Assembly: GCF_007989805.1 (NCBI RefSeq)
Contig: NZ_BJUB01000008.1
Span: forward strand, 202,410-266,409
Length of the DNA stretch: 64,000 nt
Direction of reading: 5' to 3'
Source of the DNA: Cellulomonas xylanilytica
GTDB lineage: Bacteria > Actinomycetota > Actinomycetes > Actinomycetales > Cellulomonadaceae
Part shown: one piece after another, positions 46,914-55,587 of the stretch
How the letters are laid out: the number at the start of each line of letters is the position of its first letter
Numbering within the stretch: the stretch's first letter is position 1
Made by a program: the position numbers and the translations under genes
Notes under the pieces: generated by a model
Databases searched by the model: none
Seen by the model: the letters and a program-made list of their open reading frames with translations, nothing else
Told to the model about the DNA's origin: nothing

Positions 46914-48091
46914 GCCAGCTCCTGCAGTCGGGTCGCGATGCGCTCGGGGGTGGTGTCGCTGATCCAGGCGCCCATGCCGGACTCGACGCCGGCCAGGTAC
47001 TTGAGCTTGCCGGGCGCCCGCAGGACCGAGAACAGCTGCAGGTGCAGGCGCGAGACGTCCCGGCCCTCGCGCGTCGGCGCCTGGTGCCAGCCGGAGATGT
47101 ACGGCAGCGGGATGGCCTCGCCGTCGGGGCCGACGAAGAACCGGTCGAGCCGCTGCAGCAGCGCCAGGTAGACGGTCGACAGGTCGTCGCGCTCGGCGTC
47201 GGTGAGCGCCGGCAGGTCGGGCACGTCGCGGCGTGGGGCCAGGTGCACCTCGACGGGCCAGCGGGCCGCGAACGGCACGTAGGCCACCCAGTGCTCCGAC
47301 TCCAGCACGATCCGCTCGCCGTGCGCCAGCTCCGCGTCGAGCACGTCCCGGCCGAGCAGCCGGCCGGTCCGCTCGTGGTGGGCCCTGGCCTGGGCGAGCA
47401 TCGTCGTCGTCTTCGGCGTGACGTACGGGAACGCGTAGATCTGGCCGTGCGGGTGGTGCAGCGTGACTCCGATCTCCTTGCCGCGGTTCTCGAACACGAA
47501 CACCTGCTCGATGCCGGGCAGCGCGCTCAACGCCTCGGTCCGCTGCGTCCAGGCCTCGACGATCGTGCGCATCCGGCGCGGCGTCACCGTGCTCAGCGAC
47601 GCGGTCGAGTCCGCCGAGAAGCAGATGACCTCGCACCGGCCGGCAGCGGGCCGGACGGTCCAGAGCGGCTCGCCGTCGCGCTGCACGGGCGCGTCCGGCA
47701 CCCCCGGGACCGCGAGCAGCGACGGGAAGCGGTTCTCGAAGACGACGACGTCGTAGTCCTCCGCCGGGATCTCGCCGTCCTGGTAGACGGCGCCCGGCTT
47801 GGCGGGGGCGAGCGGGTTGGCGTCCGCCGGCGGCAGGAACGTGCGGTTCATCCGGTGCGCGGCCATGGGGATCCACTCGCCCGTGAGCGGGTCGCGACGC
47901 AGCTCCGGACCGGTCACCGGGCGGGGCACGCCCTCGGCGTCGGGCACGGGGGCGAACCGGTCCGCCAGCGGGCGCGCGTCCGTCAGGGTGCGGGTGGCGC
48001 CACCGGAGACGTACGGCTCGGAGTCGTCGAAGTAGATCAGCTCCCGGCCGTCGGCCAGGGTGGTCGGGGTCATGCGCACGGTCGCGGTCAC
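46910..48091 (-). CDS. galT: Galactose-1-phosphate uridylyltransferase
   Basis: HIT-superfamily enzyme of 393 residues. It has FENRFPSL, the uridylylated-His motif in LHHPHGQIYAF (His-Pro-His) and the C-terminal HxH region SRLHLQLFS. Moves UMP between UDP-glucose and galactose-1-phosphate. GTG 48091 follows GGAGG and overlaps the stop of the DeoR-type regulator gene by four bases. Confidence 0.95.
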   Translation of the reverse strand: MTATVRMTPTTLADGRELIYFDDSEPYVSGGATRTLTDARPLADRFAPVPDAEGVPRPVTGPELRRDPLTGEWIPMAAHRMNRTFLPPADANPLAPAKPGAVYQDGEIPAEDYDVVVFENRFPSLLAVPGVPDAPVQRDGEPLWTVRPAAGRCEVICFSADSTASLSTVTPRRMRTIVEAWTQRTEALSALPGIEQVFVFENRGKEIGVTLHHPHGQIYAFPYVTPKTTTMLAQARAHHERTGRLLGRDVLDAELAHGERIVLESEHWVAYVPFAARWPVEVHLAPRRDVPDLPALTDAERDDLSTVYLALLQRLDRFFVGPDGEAIPLPYISGWHQAPTREGRDVSRLHLQLFSVLRAPGKLKYLAGVESGMGAWISDTTPERIATRLQELA

Positions 48092-48873
48092 GAGGTGCCT
48101 CCAGGGGTGGTGACCAGGCGGAGGGCGGCGCCGGTCAGGTGTCGTCGGGCGTCGGCGGGCAGGGCGTCGTCGGTGAGCAGGGTGTCGACGTCGTCGAGGG
48201 GCGCGATGCGGGCCAGGCCGACGACGCCCCACTTGGTGTGGTCGGCGAGCACGGTGGTCGCGGCGGCGCACGCCATGAGCGCGCGGTCGGTGGCGGCCTC
48301 GGCGAGGTTGGGGGTGGTCAGACCGCTGGCGTCCATGCCGTGCACGCCGAGGTACGTGCGGTCGACGCGCAGGCTCGCCAGCGTCGCGTCCGCGACGGGC
48401 CCGACGAGCGCGTCCGACGGGGTGCGGACCCCGCCGGTGAGGATGACCTCGACCCCGGCGGCTCCGTCCAGCGCGTCGGCGATGCGCAGCCCGTTGGTGA
48501 CGACCGTCAGCGGCCCGATGCCGGCGGTCGCGAGCAGCTCCGCCAGCAGGTACGTGGTCGTGCCGGCGGACAGGGCGACGGCCTGCCCGGGCTCGACGGT
48601 GGCCAGCGCGGCGCGCGCGATCGCCGCCTTCTCGGCGCCGGCCCACGACCGCTTGGCGTCGAAGCCCGGCTCGTCGGTGGGCCGCCCGGGCGCGTCCGGG
48701 GCGACGGCGCCCCCGTGCACCCGGCGGACCAGGCCAGCGCGCGCGAGCTCGGCGATGTCGCGCCGGACGGTCATGTCCGAGACGTCGAGGCTCTCCACCA
48801 GGTCCGCGACGCGCGCGGCGCCCTCGGTACGCACGGCAGCCAGGATCCGCTCCTGACGCTGCGACGCAAGCAC
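48088..48873 (-). CDS. DeoR-family transcriptional regulator of the galactose operon
   Basis: Protein of 261 residues: N-terminal HTH (QERILAAVRTEGAARVADLV, DVSDMTVRRDIAELARAGLVRRVHGGA) and a DeoR sugar-phosphate-sensing domain (LSAGTTTYLLAELL, VVTNGLRIADAL, ILTGGVRTPSDALVGP). Start GTG 48873 chosen, six bases after GAGAGT; TTG 48897 lies inside the operator-like repeat. Heads the galT-galK operon and probably represses it until galactose-phosphate binds. Confidence 0.9.
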   Translation of the reverse strand: MLASQRQERILAAVRTEGAARVADLVESLDVSDMTVRRDIAELARAGLVRRVHGGAVAPDAPGRPTDEPGFDAKRSWAGAEKAAIARAALATVEPGQAVALSAGTTTYLLAELLATAGIGPLTVVTNGLRIADALDGAAGVEVILTGGVRTPSDALVGPVADATLASLRVDRTYLGVHGMDASGLTTPNLAEAATDRALMACAAATTVLADHTKWGVVGLARIAPLDDVDTLLTDDALPADARRHLTGAALRLVTTPGGTS

Positions 48874-48890
48874 CCGAACACTCTCGCACG

Positions 48891-48903
48891 CAAACAAACA
48901 AAC
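48891..48903 (-). promoter_or_regulatory. Candidate DeoR-type operator GTTTGTTTGTTTG
   Basis: Three direct GTTT(G) repeats on the minus strand, 18 bases before the regulator start and at the promoter -35 region. A/T-rich direct TTTG repeats are typical of several DeoR-family sites (for example the TGTTT repeats for lactococcal LacR), and they stand out in this GC-rich sequence. Confidence 0.45.
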
Positions 48904-48973
48904 TTCAACACGCGCTGGGCGCTCACCTCACGCCGGCGCGTGCTCGACCGCACAGGCCGGCGACGTTCCGTCA

Positions 48974-49019
48974 GACGTCCGCACTCGTGCGTCCTCGAAC
49001 CCACCGGAGTGCGGACGTC
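48974..49019. repeat. Dispersed palindromic repeat, copy 3
   Basis: Thirteen-base arms GACGTCCGCACTC and GAGTGCGGACGTC around a 20-base centre containing TCGAACCCACCG. Same family as 3373-3478, about 45.5 kb away. Confidence 0.85.
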
Positions 49020-49036
49020 GGCGACGAGGTGGGCGT

Positions 49037-49082
49037 GACGTCCGCACTCGTGCGTGCTCCAACCCGCCGGAGTGCGGACGTC
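49037..49082. repeat. Dispersed palindromic repeat, copy 4
   Basis: Same arms as copy 3 and centre with CCAACCCGCCG. Tandem with copy 3 at 18 bases distance, in the same orientation, like copies 1 and 2. Confidence 0.85.
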
Positions 49083-49099
49083 CGGAACGGGGTGAGCCT

Positions 49100-49142
49100 C
49101 GCGTCCGCACTCGTCCGTGCTTTGCCCGATGGAGTGGAGACG
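49100..49142. repeat. Degenerate copy of the palindromic repeat
   Basis: The left arm GCGTCCGCACTCGTCCGTGC is kept, but the right arm has decayed to GATGGAGTGGAGACGC. It ends six bases from the mrp stop. Confidence 0.6.
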
Positions 49143-49147
49143 CTGCG

Positions 49148-50287
49148 TCAGCGGCCGGCCGGGGTGAGGCCCAGCGAGCGGCCCGCGAGGCCGCGGCGGC
49201 GGGCGGCGAGCGAGCGGGCGACGCCACGCAGCGCCTGGGCGGCGGGGGAGTCCGGTGCGCTCAGCACGACGGGCGTCCCGGCGTCGCCGGCCTCGCGCAG
49301 GCGCACGTCCAGCGGCACCTGCCCGAGCAGCGGGACGTCACCGCCCGTGAGGCGCGTGAGGTTGTCCGCGACGGTCTGGCCGCCGCCGGTGCCGAACACG
49401 TCGAGCCGCGAGCCGTCGGGCTGCTCGAGCCAGGACATGTTCTCGACGACGCCGACCACGTGCTGCCGGGTCTGCACGGCGACCGACCCGGCCCGCTCGG
49501 CGACCTCGGCGGCCGCGACCTGCGGCGTGGTCACGACGACGATCTCGGAGCTGGGCAGCAGCTGCGCCACGGAGATGGCGATGTCCCCGGTGCCGGGGGG
49601 CAGGTCGAGCAGGAGCACGTCGAGGTCGCCCCAGAAGACGTCCGCGAGGAACTGCTGCAGCGCGCGGTGCAGCATCGGCCCGCGCCACACCACCGGCTGC
49701 CCGGGCGGCACGAACATGCCGATGGAGACGACCAGCACGCCGAACGCCTCGGGGGGCAGCAGCATGTCGTCGACCCGGGTCGGCTGCCGCGTGACCCCGA
49801 GCATCCGGGGGATCGAGAAGCCGTAGATGTCCGCATCCACGATGCCGACCTTGAGACCGTCGGCGGCCATCGCGACCGCCAGGTTGGCCGTGACGGACGA
49901 CTTGCCGACGCCGCCCTTCCCGGACGCGATCGCGTAGACCTTGGTCAGCGAGCCGGGTTGGGCGAACGGGATGACCGGCTCGGCGTCGGTGCCGCGCAGC
50001 ATCGTGCGCAGCGCCGCGCGCTGGTCCGCCGACATGACGCCGAACACCACGGCGACGTCGTCGACGCCCTCGACGGTCGCCGCGGCGGTGCTGACGTCAC
50101 GCGTCAGGGTGTCCTTGAGCGGGCAGCCGGGAGTCGTCAGGTCGATGCCGACGGTCGCGCGGGACCCGTCGACCTCCACGGAGCGGACCATCCCCAGGTC
50201 GGTGATCGGGCGCTTGATCTCCGGGTCGAGGACGCGGGTGAGCGCCTCGCGGATGGCGTCGATCAGGGGGTCGGTGGGGTCAGGCAT
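49148..50287 (-). CDS. mrp: Mrp/NBP35-family ATP-binding protein (iron-sulfur carrier)
   Basis: Protein of 379 residues: N-terminal MIP18/DUF59 domain (IREALTRVLDPEIKRPITDL, with TTPGCPLKD) and a C-terminal deviant Walker A ATPase (IASGKGGVGKSSVTANLAVA, DADIYGFSIPRMLG, LLLDLPPGTGD). In this family a dimer carries and transfers a 4Fe-4S cluster; the usual CxxC motif of ApbC is not seen, as in mycobacterial Mrp. Start ATG 50287 six bases after TACGAT (leaderless). Neighbour of DUF1003 and the MgtE-N gene, as in M. tuberculosis. Confidence 0.9.
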   Translation of the reverse strand: MPDPTDPLIDAIREALTRVLDPEIKRPITDLGMVRSVEVDGSRATVGIDLTTPGCPLKDTLTRDVSTAAATVEGVDDVAVVFGVMSADQRAALRTMLRGTDAEPVIPFAQPGSLTKVYAIASGKGGVGKSSVTANLAVAMAADGLKVGIVDADIYGFSIPRMLGVTRQPTRVDDMLLPPEAFGVLVVSIGMFVPPGQPVVWRGPMLHRALQQFLADVFWGDLDVLLLDLPPGTGDIAISVAQLLPSSEIVVVTTPQVAAAEVAERAGSVAVQTRQHVVGVVENMSWLEQPDGSRLDVFGTGGGQTVADNLTRLTGGDVPLLGQVPLDVRLREAGDAGTPVVLSAPDSPAAQALRGVARSLAARRRGLAGRSLGLTPAGR

Positions 50288-50313
50288 GGGCCCATCGTAA
50301 GGTCGCGCCGGAC

Positions 50314-50850
50314 CTAGCCCCGCTGCCCCTTGCGTCCGCGCTCGGGCGCCTCCGGGTCCTTGTCGGCGTCGTGCTCGCGCTCGGCGGACAGGTCCTCGAG
50401 CAGGTTGCGCAGCTCGGAGCGGACGAAGTCGCGGGTGGCCACCTCGGACAGCGCGATGCGCAGCGCCGCCATCTCGCGGGCGAGGAACTCGGTGTCCGCG
50501 AGGTTGCGCTCCGAGCGCTGGCGGTCCTGCTCGGCCTGCACCCGGTCCCGGTCGGTCTGCCGGTTCTGCGCGAGCAGGATCAGCGGAGCCGCGTAGGACG
50601 CCTGCAGGGAGAGCATGAGGGTCAGGGCGGTGAACCCGCGGGCCGCCGAGTCGAACCGCATCTCGGGCGGCGCCCAGACGTTCCACGCGATCCAGACGAG
50701 GCAGAAGACCGTCAGGTAGATGATGAACCGCGGGGTGCCCAGGAACCGGGCGATGCTCTCCGAGACCTTGCCCGACGCGTCCTCGTCGAGCTGCGGCCGG
50801 CGGATGAAGCGGCGGCGCGTCTCCAGCGGCGTGTCCAGGCGGTCAGCCAC
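50314..50850 (-). CDS. DUF1003 membrane protein
   Basis: Protein of 178 residues with two membrane segments (FIIYLTVFCLVWIAWNVWAP and ALTLMLSLQASYAAPLILLAQ) and the conserved NRQTDRDRVQAEQD after them, then a charged coiled tail rich in Glu, Asp and Arg. Family role unknown. Its ATG overlaps the MgtE-N/CBS gene stop by eight bases, so the two are co-translated and may act together at the membrane. Confidence 0.88.
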   Translation of the reverse strand: MADRLDTPLETRRRFIRRPQLDEDASGKVSESIARFLGTPRFIIYLTVFCLVWIAWNVWAPPEMRFDSAARGFTALTLMLSLQASYAAPLILLAQNRQTDRDRVQAEQDRQRSERNLADTEFLAREMAALRIALSEVATRDFVRSELRNLLEDLSAEREHDADKDPEAPERGRKGQRG

Positions 50851-52150
50851 GGCTCACCCCCGGCCGCGTGATGCCGAGGACGCTGGTGTCCCGGAAGTTG
50901 CCCTCGTCGTCGGTCTCGCGCCAGTCCTCGGGCAGCAGGTGGTCCAGGACGTCGTCGACGGAGACCACGCCGAGCAGGCGCTTCTCGGCGTCGACGACCG
51001 GCAGCGCCAGCAGGTTGTACGTGGCGAGGTTGCGGGTCACCGCCAGCAGCGGGGCGTCGACGGGGATGGACTCGATGTCCGTGTCGACGATCGAGCCGAT
51101 CGCCTCGTGCGGCGGCTCGCGCAGCAGCCGCTGCAGGTGCACGACCCCGATGAACCGACCGGTCGGGGTCTCCAGCGGCGGGCGCGCGACGAACACCATC
51201 GACGCCAGCGCGGGCGTGAGGTCCTGCCGGCGCACGTGCGCCAGGGCGGCGGCGATGGGGGTCTCCGGCCCGAGGATCACCGGCTCCGTGGTCATCAGAC
51301 CGCCCGCGGTGTTGTCCTCGTACGCGAGCAGGCGCCGGACGTCCTTGGCCTCGTCGGGCTCCATCAGCTCGAGCAGCTCGGCCGCCTGCTCGTCGGGGAG
51401 CTCACCGAGCAGGTCGGCGGCGTCGTCGGGCTGCATCGCCTCCAGCACGTCGGCCGCGCGCGTCAGGGCCAGGCCCTGCAGGATGCCCACCTGGTCGTCC
51501 TCGGGCAGCTCCTCCAGGACGTCGGCCAGCCGCTCGTTGTCCAGCGCGCTGGCCACCTCCAGCCGTCGGGTCAGGCCGAGGTCGTGCAGGACGTCCGCCA
51601 GGTCGGCGGGCTTGAGGTCCTCGTACTGCGCGAGCAGCAGCTCCGCGCCCTGGGCGGCGCTGGCCTGACCCAGCCCGGTGACCTCGTCGACCGACACCAG
51701 CAGCGTCTCGCCGCGCCGCCGCAGGATGCCCGAGCGGCCCGAGGGGTTGCGGCGGACGAAGACCTTGGAGACCACCCAGTCGCCGTTGCGCTGCAGCTCG
51801 ATGGCGACGTCCTCGATGGTCGCCTGGCCCGACCCGTCGACGAACTCGACGGTGCGGTCCAGCAGCTCGCCCACCGCGAGGGTCTCGAAGGCGCGCTGCT
51901 CGAACCGGCGCATGTTCACCAGGCCGGTCGAGATGACCTGCCCGGAGTCGATGGCGGTGACCCGCGTGAGCGGCAGGAACACGCGCCGGCGTGCGGCCAC
52001 CTCGACGACGAGCCCGACGGCGCGGGGCAGCCCTTTGGGGCGCACCAGCACGACGACGTCACGCACCCGCCCCACCTGGTCACCGAGGGGGTCGAACACG
52101 TTGGTCCCGGCAAGGCGCGCGACGAACACCCTGGTCCCGACGCTGCTCAC
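50843..52150 (-). CDS. MgtE N-domain and CBS-pair protein without channel domain
   Basis: Protein of 435 residues. A PRC-barrel-like N-terminal part (residues 1-165: VFVARLAGTNVFDPLGDQVG), an MgtE intracellular N domain (about 185-290: PADLADVLHDLG, LLGELPDEQAAELLELMEPDEA) and two CBS domains (about 295-415: GGLMTTEPVILGPETPI, LPVVDAEKRLLGVVSVDDVLDH). The membrane channel of real MgtE is missing, so it would sense magnesium or nucleotide and act on another protein, perhaps the DUF1003 partner (inference). GTG 52150 lies seven bases after TAGGCT. Confidence 0.88.
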   Translation of the reverse strand: MSSVGTRVFVARLAGTNVFDPLGDQVGRVRDVVVLVRPKGLPRAVGLVVEVAARRRVFLPLTRVTAIDSGQVISTGLVNMRRFEQRAFETLAVGELLDRTVEFVDGSGQATIEDVAIELQRNGDWVVSKVFVRRNPSGRSGILRRRGETLLVSVDEVTGLGQASAAQGAELLLAQYEDLKPADLADVLHDLGLTRRLEVASALDNERLADVLEELPEDDQVGILQGLALTRAADVLEAMQPDDAADLLGELPDEQAAELLELMEPDEAKDVRRLLAYEDNTAGGLMTTEPVILGPETPIAAALAHVRRQDLTPALASMVFVARPPLETPTGRFIGVVHLQRLLREPPHEAIGSIVDTDIESIPVDAPLLAVTRNLATYNLLALPVVDAEKRLLGVVSVDDVLDHLLPEDWRETDDEGNFRDTSVLGITRPGVSRG

Positions 52151-52267
52151 GCCGGTCAGCCTAGACCGGCCGCGCGCCACGGGCCGCCGCCCCGCCCAGT
52201 GTTCAGCCACCCGTCACCCGTCGCTCCGGGTCTGGCGATCCGTTCGGGGCTGGGGGAGGATCGCGGC

Positions 52268-52978
52268 ATGTCGATCTCCGGTAACGCCCGCCCCCCGCGC
52301 ACACCCACGCCGCCGCAGGGTGAGACGGTCGCCTCCTACGCCACGTACCTCGAGGCGCAGAAGGCCGTCGACCACCTCGCGGACAACGCGTTCGCGGTGC
52401 AGCTGGTGACGATCGTCGGCACCGACCTGAAGATGGTGGAACGCGTCACCGGACGCCTCTCCTACCCCCGGGTCGCCCTCGGCGGGTTCCTGTCCGGTGC
52501 CTGGTTCGGCCTCTTCGTGGGGCTCCTGCTCAGCCTCTTCACCACTCCCGGCGCGCAGAGCCCGCTGGTGCCCGCGATCTTCATCGGTGGCGCCTTCGGC
52601 CTGCTGTTCGCGATCCTCACGTACTCGTTCTCCCGCGGGAAGCGGGACTTCACGTCGACCAGCCAGATCGTCGCGTCGTCCTACGCGGTGCTGTGCCGGC
52701 AGGAGCAGGCGCACAAGGCGCGCGAGCTCCTGCGCGAGATCGGTGGCGTCCAGTCGGGCTGGCCAGCGCGGCCGCCGGCCCCCCTCACCACCACAAGCCC
52801 GTCGGATCCGTCGGGTGCGTACCCACCGGCTGCGGGCTCCCAGCCGTGGGGCTCGCCGAGCGTGCCGCCGCCTCCGCCGCCCGGACCACCCGCTCCGCCG
52901 AGCGGACCGCCTGCCGACCAGCCCGGGCAGCCCGGGCCGTCGTCCGCGCCTCCCGCCGGGCCGCCGACCGCGCCCTGA
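52268..52978 (+). CDS. General stress protein 17M-like membrane protein
   Basis: Protein of 236 residues: GspM/YflT-like N-terminal part (ETVASYATYLEAQKAVDHLA, VQLVTIVGTDLKMVERVTGR), two hydrophobic segments (GGFLSGAWFGLFVGLLLSLF, VPAIFIGGAFGLLFAILTY), then a Pro-rich tail of about 70 residues. Rv1234 in M. tuberculosis has the same place by mrp and the MgtE-N gene. The Pro-rich tail overlaps a small gene on the other strand. Confidence 0.85.
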   Translation: MSISGNARPPRTPTPPQGETVASYATYLEAQKAVDHLADNAFAVQLVTIVGTDLKMVERVTGRLSYPRVALGGFLSGAWFGLFVGLLLSLFTTPGAQSPLVPAIFIGGAFGLLFAILTYSFSRGKRDFTSTSQIVASSYAVLCRQEQAHKARELLREIGGVQSGWPARPPAPLTTTSPSDPSGAYPPAAGSQPWGSPSVPPPPPPGPPAPPSGPPADQPGQPGPSSAPPAGPPTAP

Positions 52979-53090
52979 GGCGCTCGCGGAACGTCGGGGC
53001 GGGCTCCTCCTGCGGGCCGTCGGCCGTGCCGCCGTCGATCAGACGGAGGGTCGCTGCCCTCGAGAACAGCAGTGCGAGGTTCGGGTCCAT
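52785..53090 (-). CDS. Possible small basic protein overlapping the stress-protein gene end
   Basis: Reading frame of 101 codons with a strong start: GGAGG six bases before ATG 53090, and a plausible N terminus MDPNLALLFSRAATLRLIDG. The middle is Arg/Ala-rich (FRERLRARSAARREARTTAR), likely one long helix. About 194 bases overlap in antisense the Pro-rich end of the preceding gene, so codon bias cannot prove it. The N-terminal third lies outside the overlap and is the best support. Function unknown. Confidence 0.45.
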   Translation of the reverse strand: MDPNLALLFSRAATLRLIDGGTADGPQEEPAPTFRERLRARSAARREARTTARAARAGRQAVRSAERVVRAAEAAARSASPTAGSPQPVGTHPTDPTGLWW

Positions 53091-53158
53091 GTCTGCCTCC
53101 TGTGTCGGGATGTCCCTTCACACGAGGTGACGCCGACCGGTGACCCCGATCGACACCC

Positions 53159-54685
53159 TCAGCGGTCGAGCAGCCCCGCCATCCACGCCTCGATGGCGTC
53201 CGGCTCGCGGGGCAGCGCGGCGGACAGGTTCTCGTTGCCGTCCGCGGTGACCAGCACGTCGTCCTCGATCCGCACGCCGATGCCGCGGTACTCCGCCGGG
53301 ACCAGCAGGTCGTCCGACTTGAAGTAGAGGCCCGGCTCGATGGTGAACACCATGCCGGGCTCGAGGATCCCGTCGAGGTACAGCTCGGCCCGCGCCTGCG
53401 CGCAGTCGTGCACGTCGAGGCCCAGGTGGTGGCTGGTGCCGTGCACCATCCACCGGCGGTGGTGCTGGTTCTCGGGCAGCAGCGCCTCCTCGGCAGGGAC
53501 GGGCAGCAGCCCCCACTCCTCGAGCCGTTCGGCGATGACCTTCATCGCGGCCGCGTGGACGTCGCGGAACCGGGCGCCCGGCACCGCGGCGACGAACGCG
53601 GCGTCGGCCGCGTCGAGGACGGCCTGGTAGATGCGGCGCTGGACCTCCGTGAACGTCCCGTCGACGGGCAGGGTGCGCGTGACGTCGGCGGTGTAGAGGG
53701 AGTCGACCTCGACCCCGGCGTCGACGAGCACCAGCTCACCGGCGAGCACCTGACCGTCGTTGTCCGTCCAGTGCAGCGTCGTGGCGTGCTCGCCGGACGC
53801 GGCGATCGTCTCGTAGCCGACGGCGTTGCCCTCCTGGCGGGCGTGGCCGATGAACGTGCCCTCGATGACCCGCTCGCCCCGACGGTGCGCGATCGCGTCG
53901 GGGAGCGCGCGCACGATCTTCTCGAAGCCGTCGATCGTGGTCTCCACCGCGAGGCGCATCTGCTCGATCTCGTGCGCGTCCTTGACCAGCCGGAGCTCGG
54001 AGAGCGCCTCCGCCAGCTTCTCGTCGCGCTGCCCGGCCGCCTCGGTGGCCCGGATCTCCTCGACGAGCTCCTCGATCGCCTCGTCCACGTCGGGGACCAC
54101 CCGCACCTGCACGCCGTCGGCACCGACGTCCTTGGCCAGGGCGTCGCGCAGGTCGTCGACGTGCGCCGTCCGGACCCCGGTGAGGTTCTCCAGGTCCTCG
54201 AGCGTGGGACGCGCGCCGACCCAGAACTCGCCGTACCGGGCGTCGGAGAAGAACTCCTCGGAGTCCCGGCCGGCCAGCGGGCGGATGTAGAGGACGGCGC
54301 GGTGGCCGCTCCCGTCGTCGCCCGTGCCGTCCTCGACCGGGTGCAGGACGAGGACGGCGTCCGGCTCCTGCTCCGACCCGAGCCCGGTGAGGTGCGCGAA
54401 GGCGGAGTGCGGGCGGAAGCGGTAGTCGGTGTCGTTGGACCGCGGCTTGAACGTGCCGGCGGGGATGACGAGCCGCTCGCCCGGGAACTGCGCCGAGATC
54501 GCCGACCGACGGGCGGCGGTGTGGTCGGCGGCCGGGCTCCGGCCGAGGCTCGACGGCGGGCGCTCGCCCCAGCCGGAGGTGATGAACCGGACGAACTCGG
54601 CCGAGCCCGGGCGCTGCGAGCGGTTGCTGCCGCGGTCGGCCAACGGCTGCTCGGTGGTGGTCTCGGGCGTCAGGTCCTCACTCAT
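53159..54685 (-). CDS. pepP: Xaa-Pro aminopeptidase (aminopeptidase P)
   Basis: Metallopeptidase of 508 residues with an N-terminal creatinase-like domain and C-terminal pita-bread fold. Metal ligands: Asp in VLVDAGVEVDSLYTADVTRT (two Asp), His in HGTSHHLGLDVHD, Glu in MVFTIEPGLYF and Glu in GVRIEDDVLVT. Removes N-terminal residues before proline, in the cytosol. ATG 54685 six bases after GAGGAT, leaderless. Confidence 0.94.
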   Translation of the reverse strand: MSEDLTPETTTEQPLADRGSNRSQRPGSAEFVRFITSGWGERPPSSLGRSPAADHTAARRSAISAQFPGERLVIPAGTFKPRSNDTDYRFRPHSAFAHLTGLGSEQEPDAVLVLHPVEDGTGDDGSGHRAVLYIRPLAGRDSEEFFSDARYGEFWVGARPTLEDLENLTGVRTAHVDDLRDALAKDVGADGVQVRVVPDVDEAIEELVEEIRATEAAGQRDEKLAEALSELRLVKDAHEIEQMRLAVETTIDGFEKIVRALPDAIAHRRGERVIEGTFIGHARQEGNAVGYETIAASGEHATTLHWTDNDGQVLAGELVLVDAGVEVDSLYTADVTRTLPVDGTFTEVQRRIYQAVLDAADAAFVAAVPGARFRDVHAAAMKVIAERLEEWGLLPVPAEEALLPENQHHRRWMVHGTSHHLGLDVHDCAQARAELYLDGILEPGMVFTIEPGLYFKSDDLLVPAEYRGIGVRIEDDVLVTADGNENLSAALPREPDAIEAWMAGLLDR

Positions 54686-54744
54686 GCCGACATCCTCGCA
54701 CCCGGCTGGACGGACGCGGCTGAGCGTGCGGCTACCGTGAGGCC

Positions 54745-55587
54745 GTGCGCATCGACCTCCACACCCACTCGACGGCGTCGGACGGGACCGATGCCCCCGC
54801 GCAGGTGGTGGCGGACGCGGCCGCGGCCGGGCTCGACGTGCTGGCCCTCACGGACCACGACACGACCGCGGGCTGGGACGAGGCCGCCGATGCAGCCCGG
54901 GCGCTCGGGATCGCGCTGGTGCGGGGCACCGAGGTCTCGGCGCGCGCCCACGGGATCAGCATCCACCTGCTGTCCTACCTGCAGGACCCCACCCACCCGG
55001 CGCTCACGGCGGAGCTGGACAAGACCCGCGACGCGCGCCTGCACCGGGCGCAGGCGATCGTGGAGCTGCTCGCGGTCGACGTGCCGATCACGTGGGACGA
55101 CGTGCTGGAGCACTCCCGCGACGCCGTGGTCGTGGGCCGCCCGCACATCGCCGACGCGCTGGTCTCCCGCGGCGTCGTGCCGGACCGGGACACCGCGTTC
55201 CGGCACCTGCTGTCCGCCGCCGGGCCCTATCACGTGCCGCACTACGCCCCCGACGGGCCCGACGCGGTGCGCGCGATCCGGGCGGCCGGCGGGGTGCCCG
55301 TGTTCGCCCACCCCGGCGCCGATGCCCGCGGCCGGATCGTCCCCGACCGCGTCTTCGACCGCCTCGCCGCGGCCGGTCTGGGCGGCATCGAGGTGGACCA
55401 CCGCGACCACTCGCCGGCGCAGCGAAAGCGGCTGACCGCGATCGCGGACCGGCTGGGGCTGCTGGTGACCGGGTCGAGCGACTACCACGGCGCCGGCAAG
55501 GCGAACCGCCTGGGGGAGAACCTGACCGCGCCCGAGGTGCTCGCCGCGATCGAGGACCAGGGGACGACGGAGGTGGTCCGGCCGTGA
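54745..55587 (+). CDS. PHP-domain phosphoesterase (TrpH/YciV-like)
   Basis: Protein of 280 residues with the PHP metal motifs in order: DLHTHSTASDGT, LALTDHDTTAGW, GTEVSARAHG, GRPHIADAL, FAHPGADARG and SSDYHGAGK. Related enzymes hydrolyse 3',5'-nucleoside bisphosphates or short 5' RNA ends. GTG 54745 six bases after TACCGT. Overlaps the MarC gene by four bases. Confidence 0.9.
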   Translation: MRIDLHTHSTASDGTDAPAQVVADAAAAGLDVLALTDHDTTAGWDEAADAARALGIALVRGTEVSARAHGISIHLLSYLQDPTHPALTAELDKTRDARLHRAQAIVELLAVDVPITWDDVLEHSRDAVVVGRPHIADALVSRGVVPDRDTAFRHLLSAAGPYHVPHYAPDGPDAVRAIRAAGGVPVFAHPGADARGRIVPDRVFDRLAAAGLGGIEVDHRDHSPAQRKRLTAIADRLGLLVTGSSDYHGAGKANRLGENLTAPEVLAAIEDQGTTEVVRP

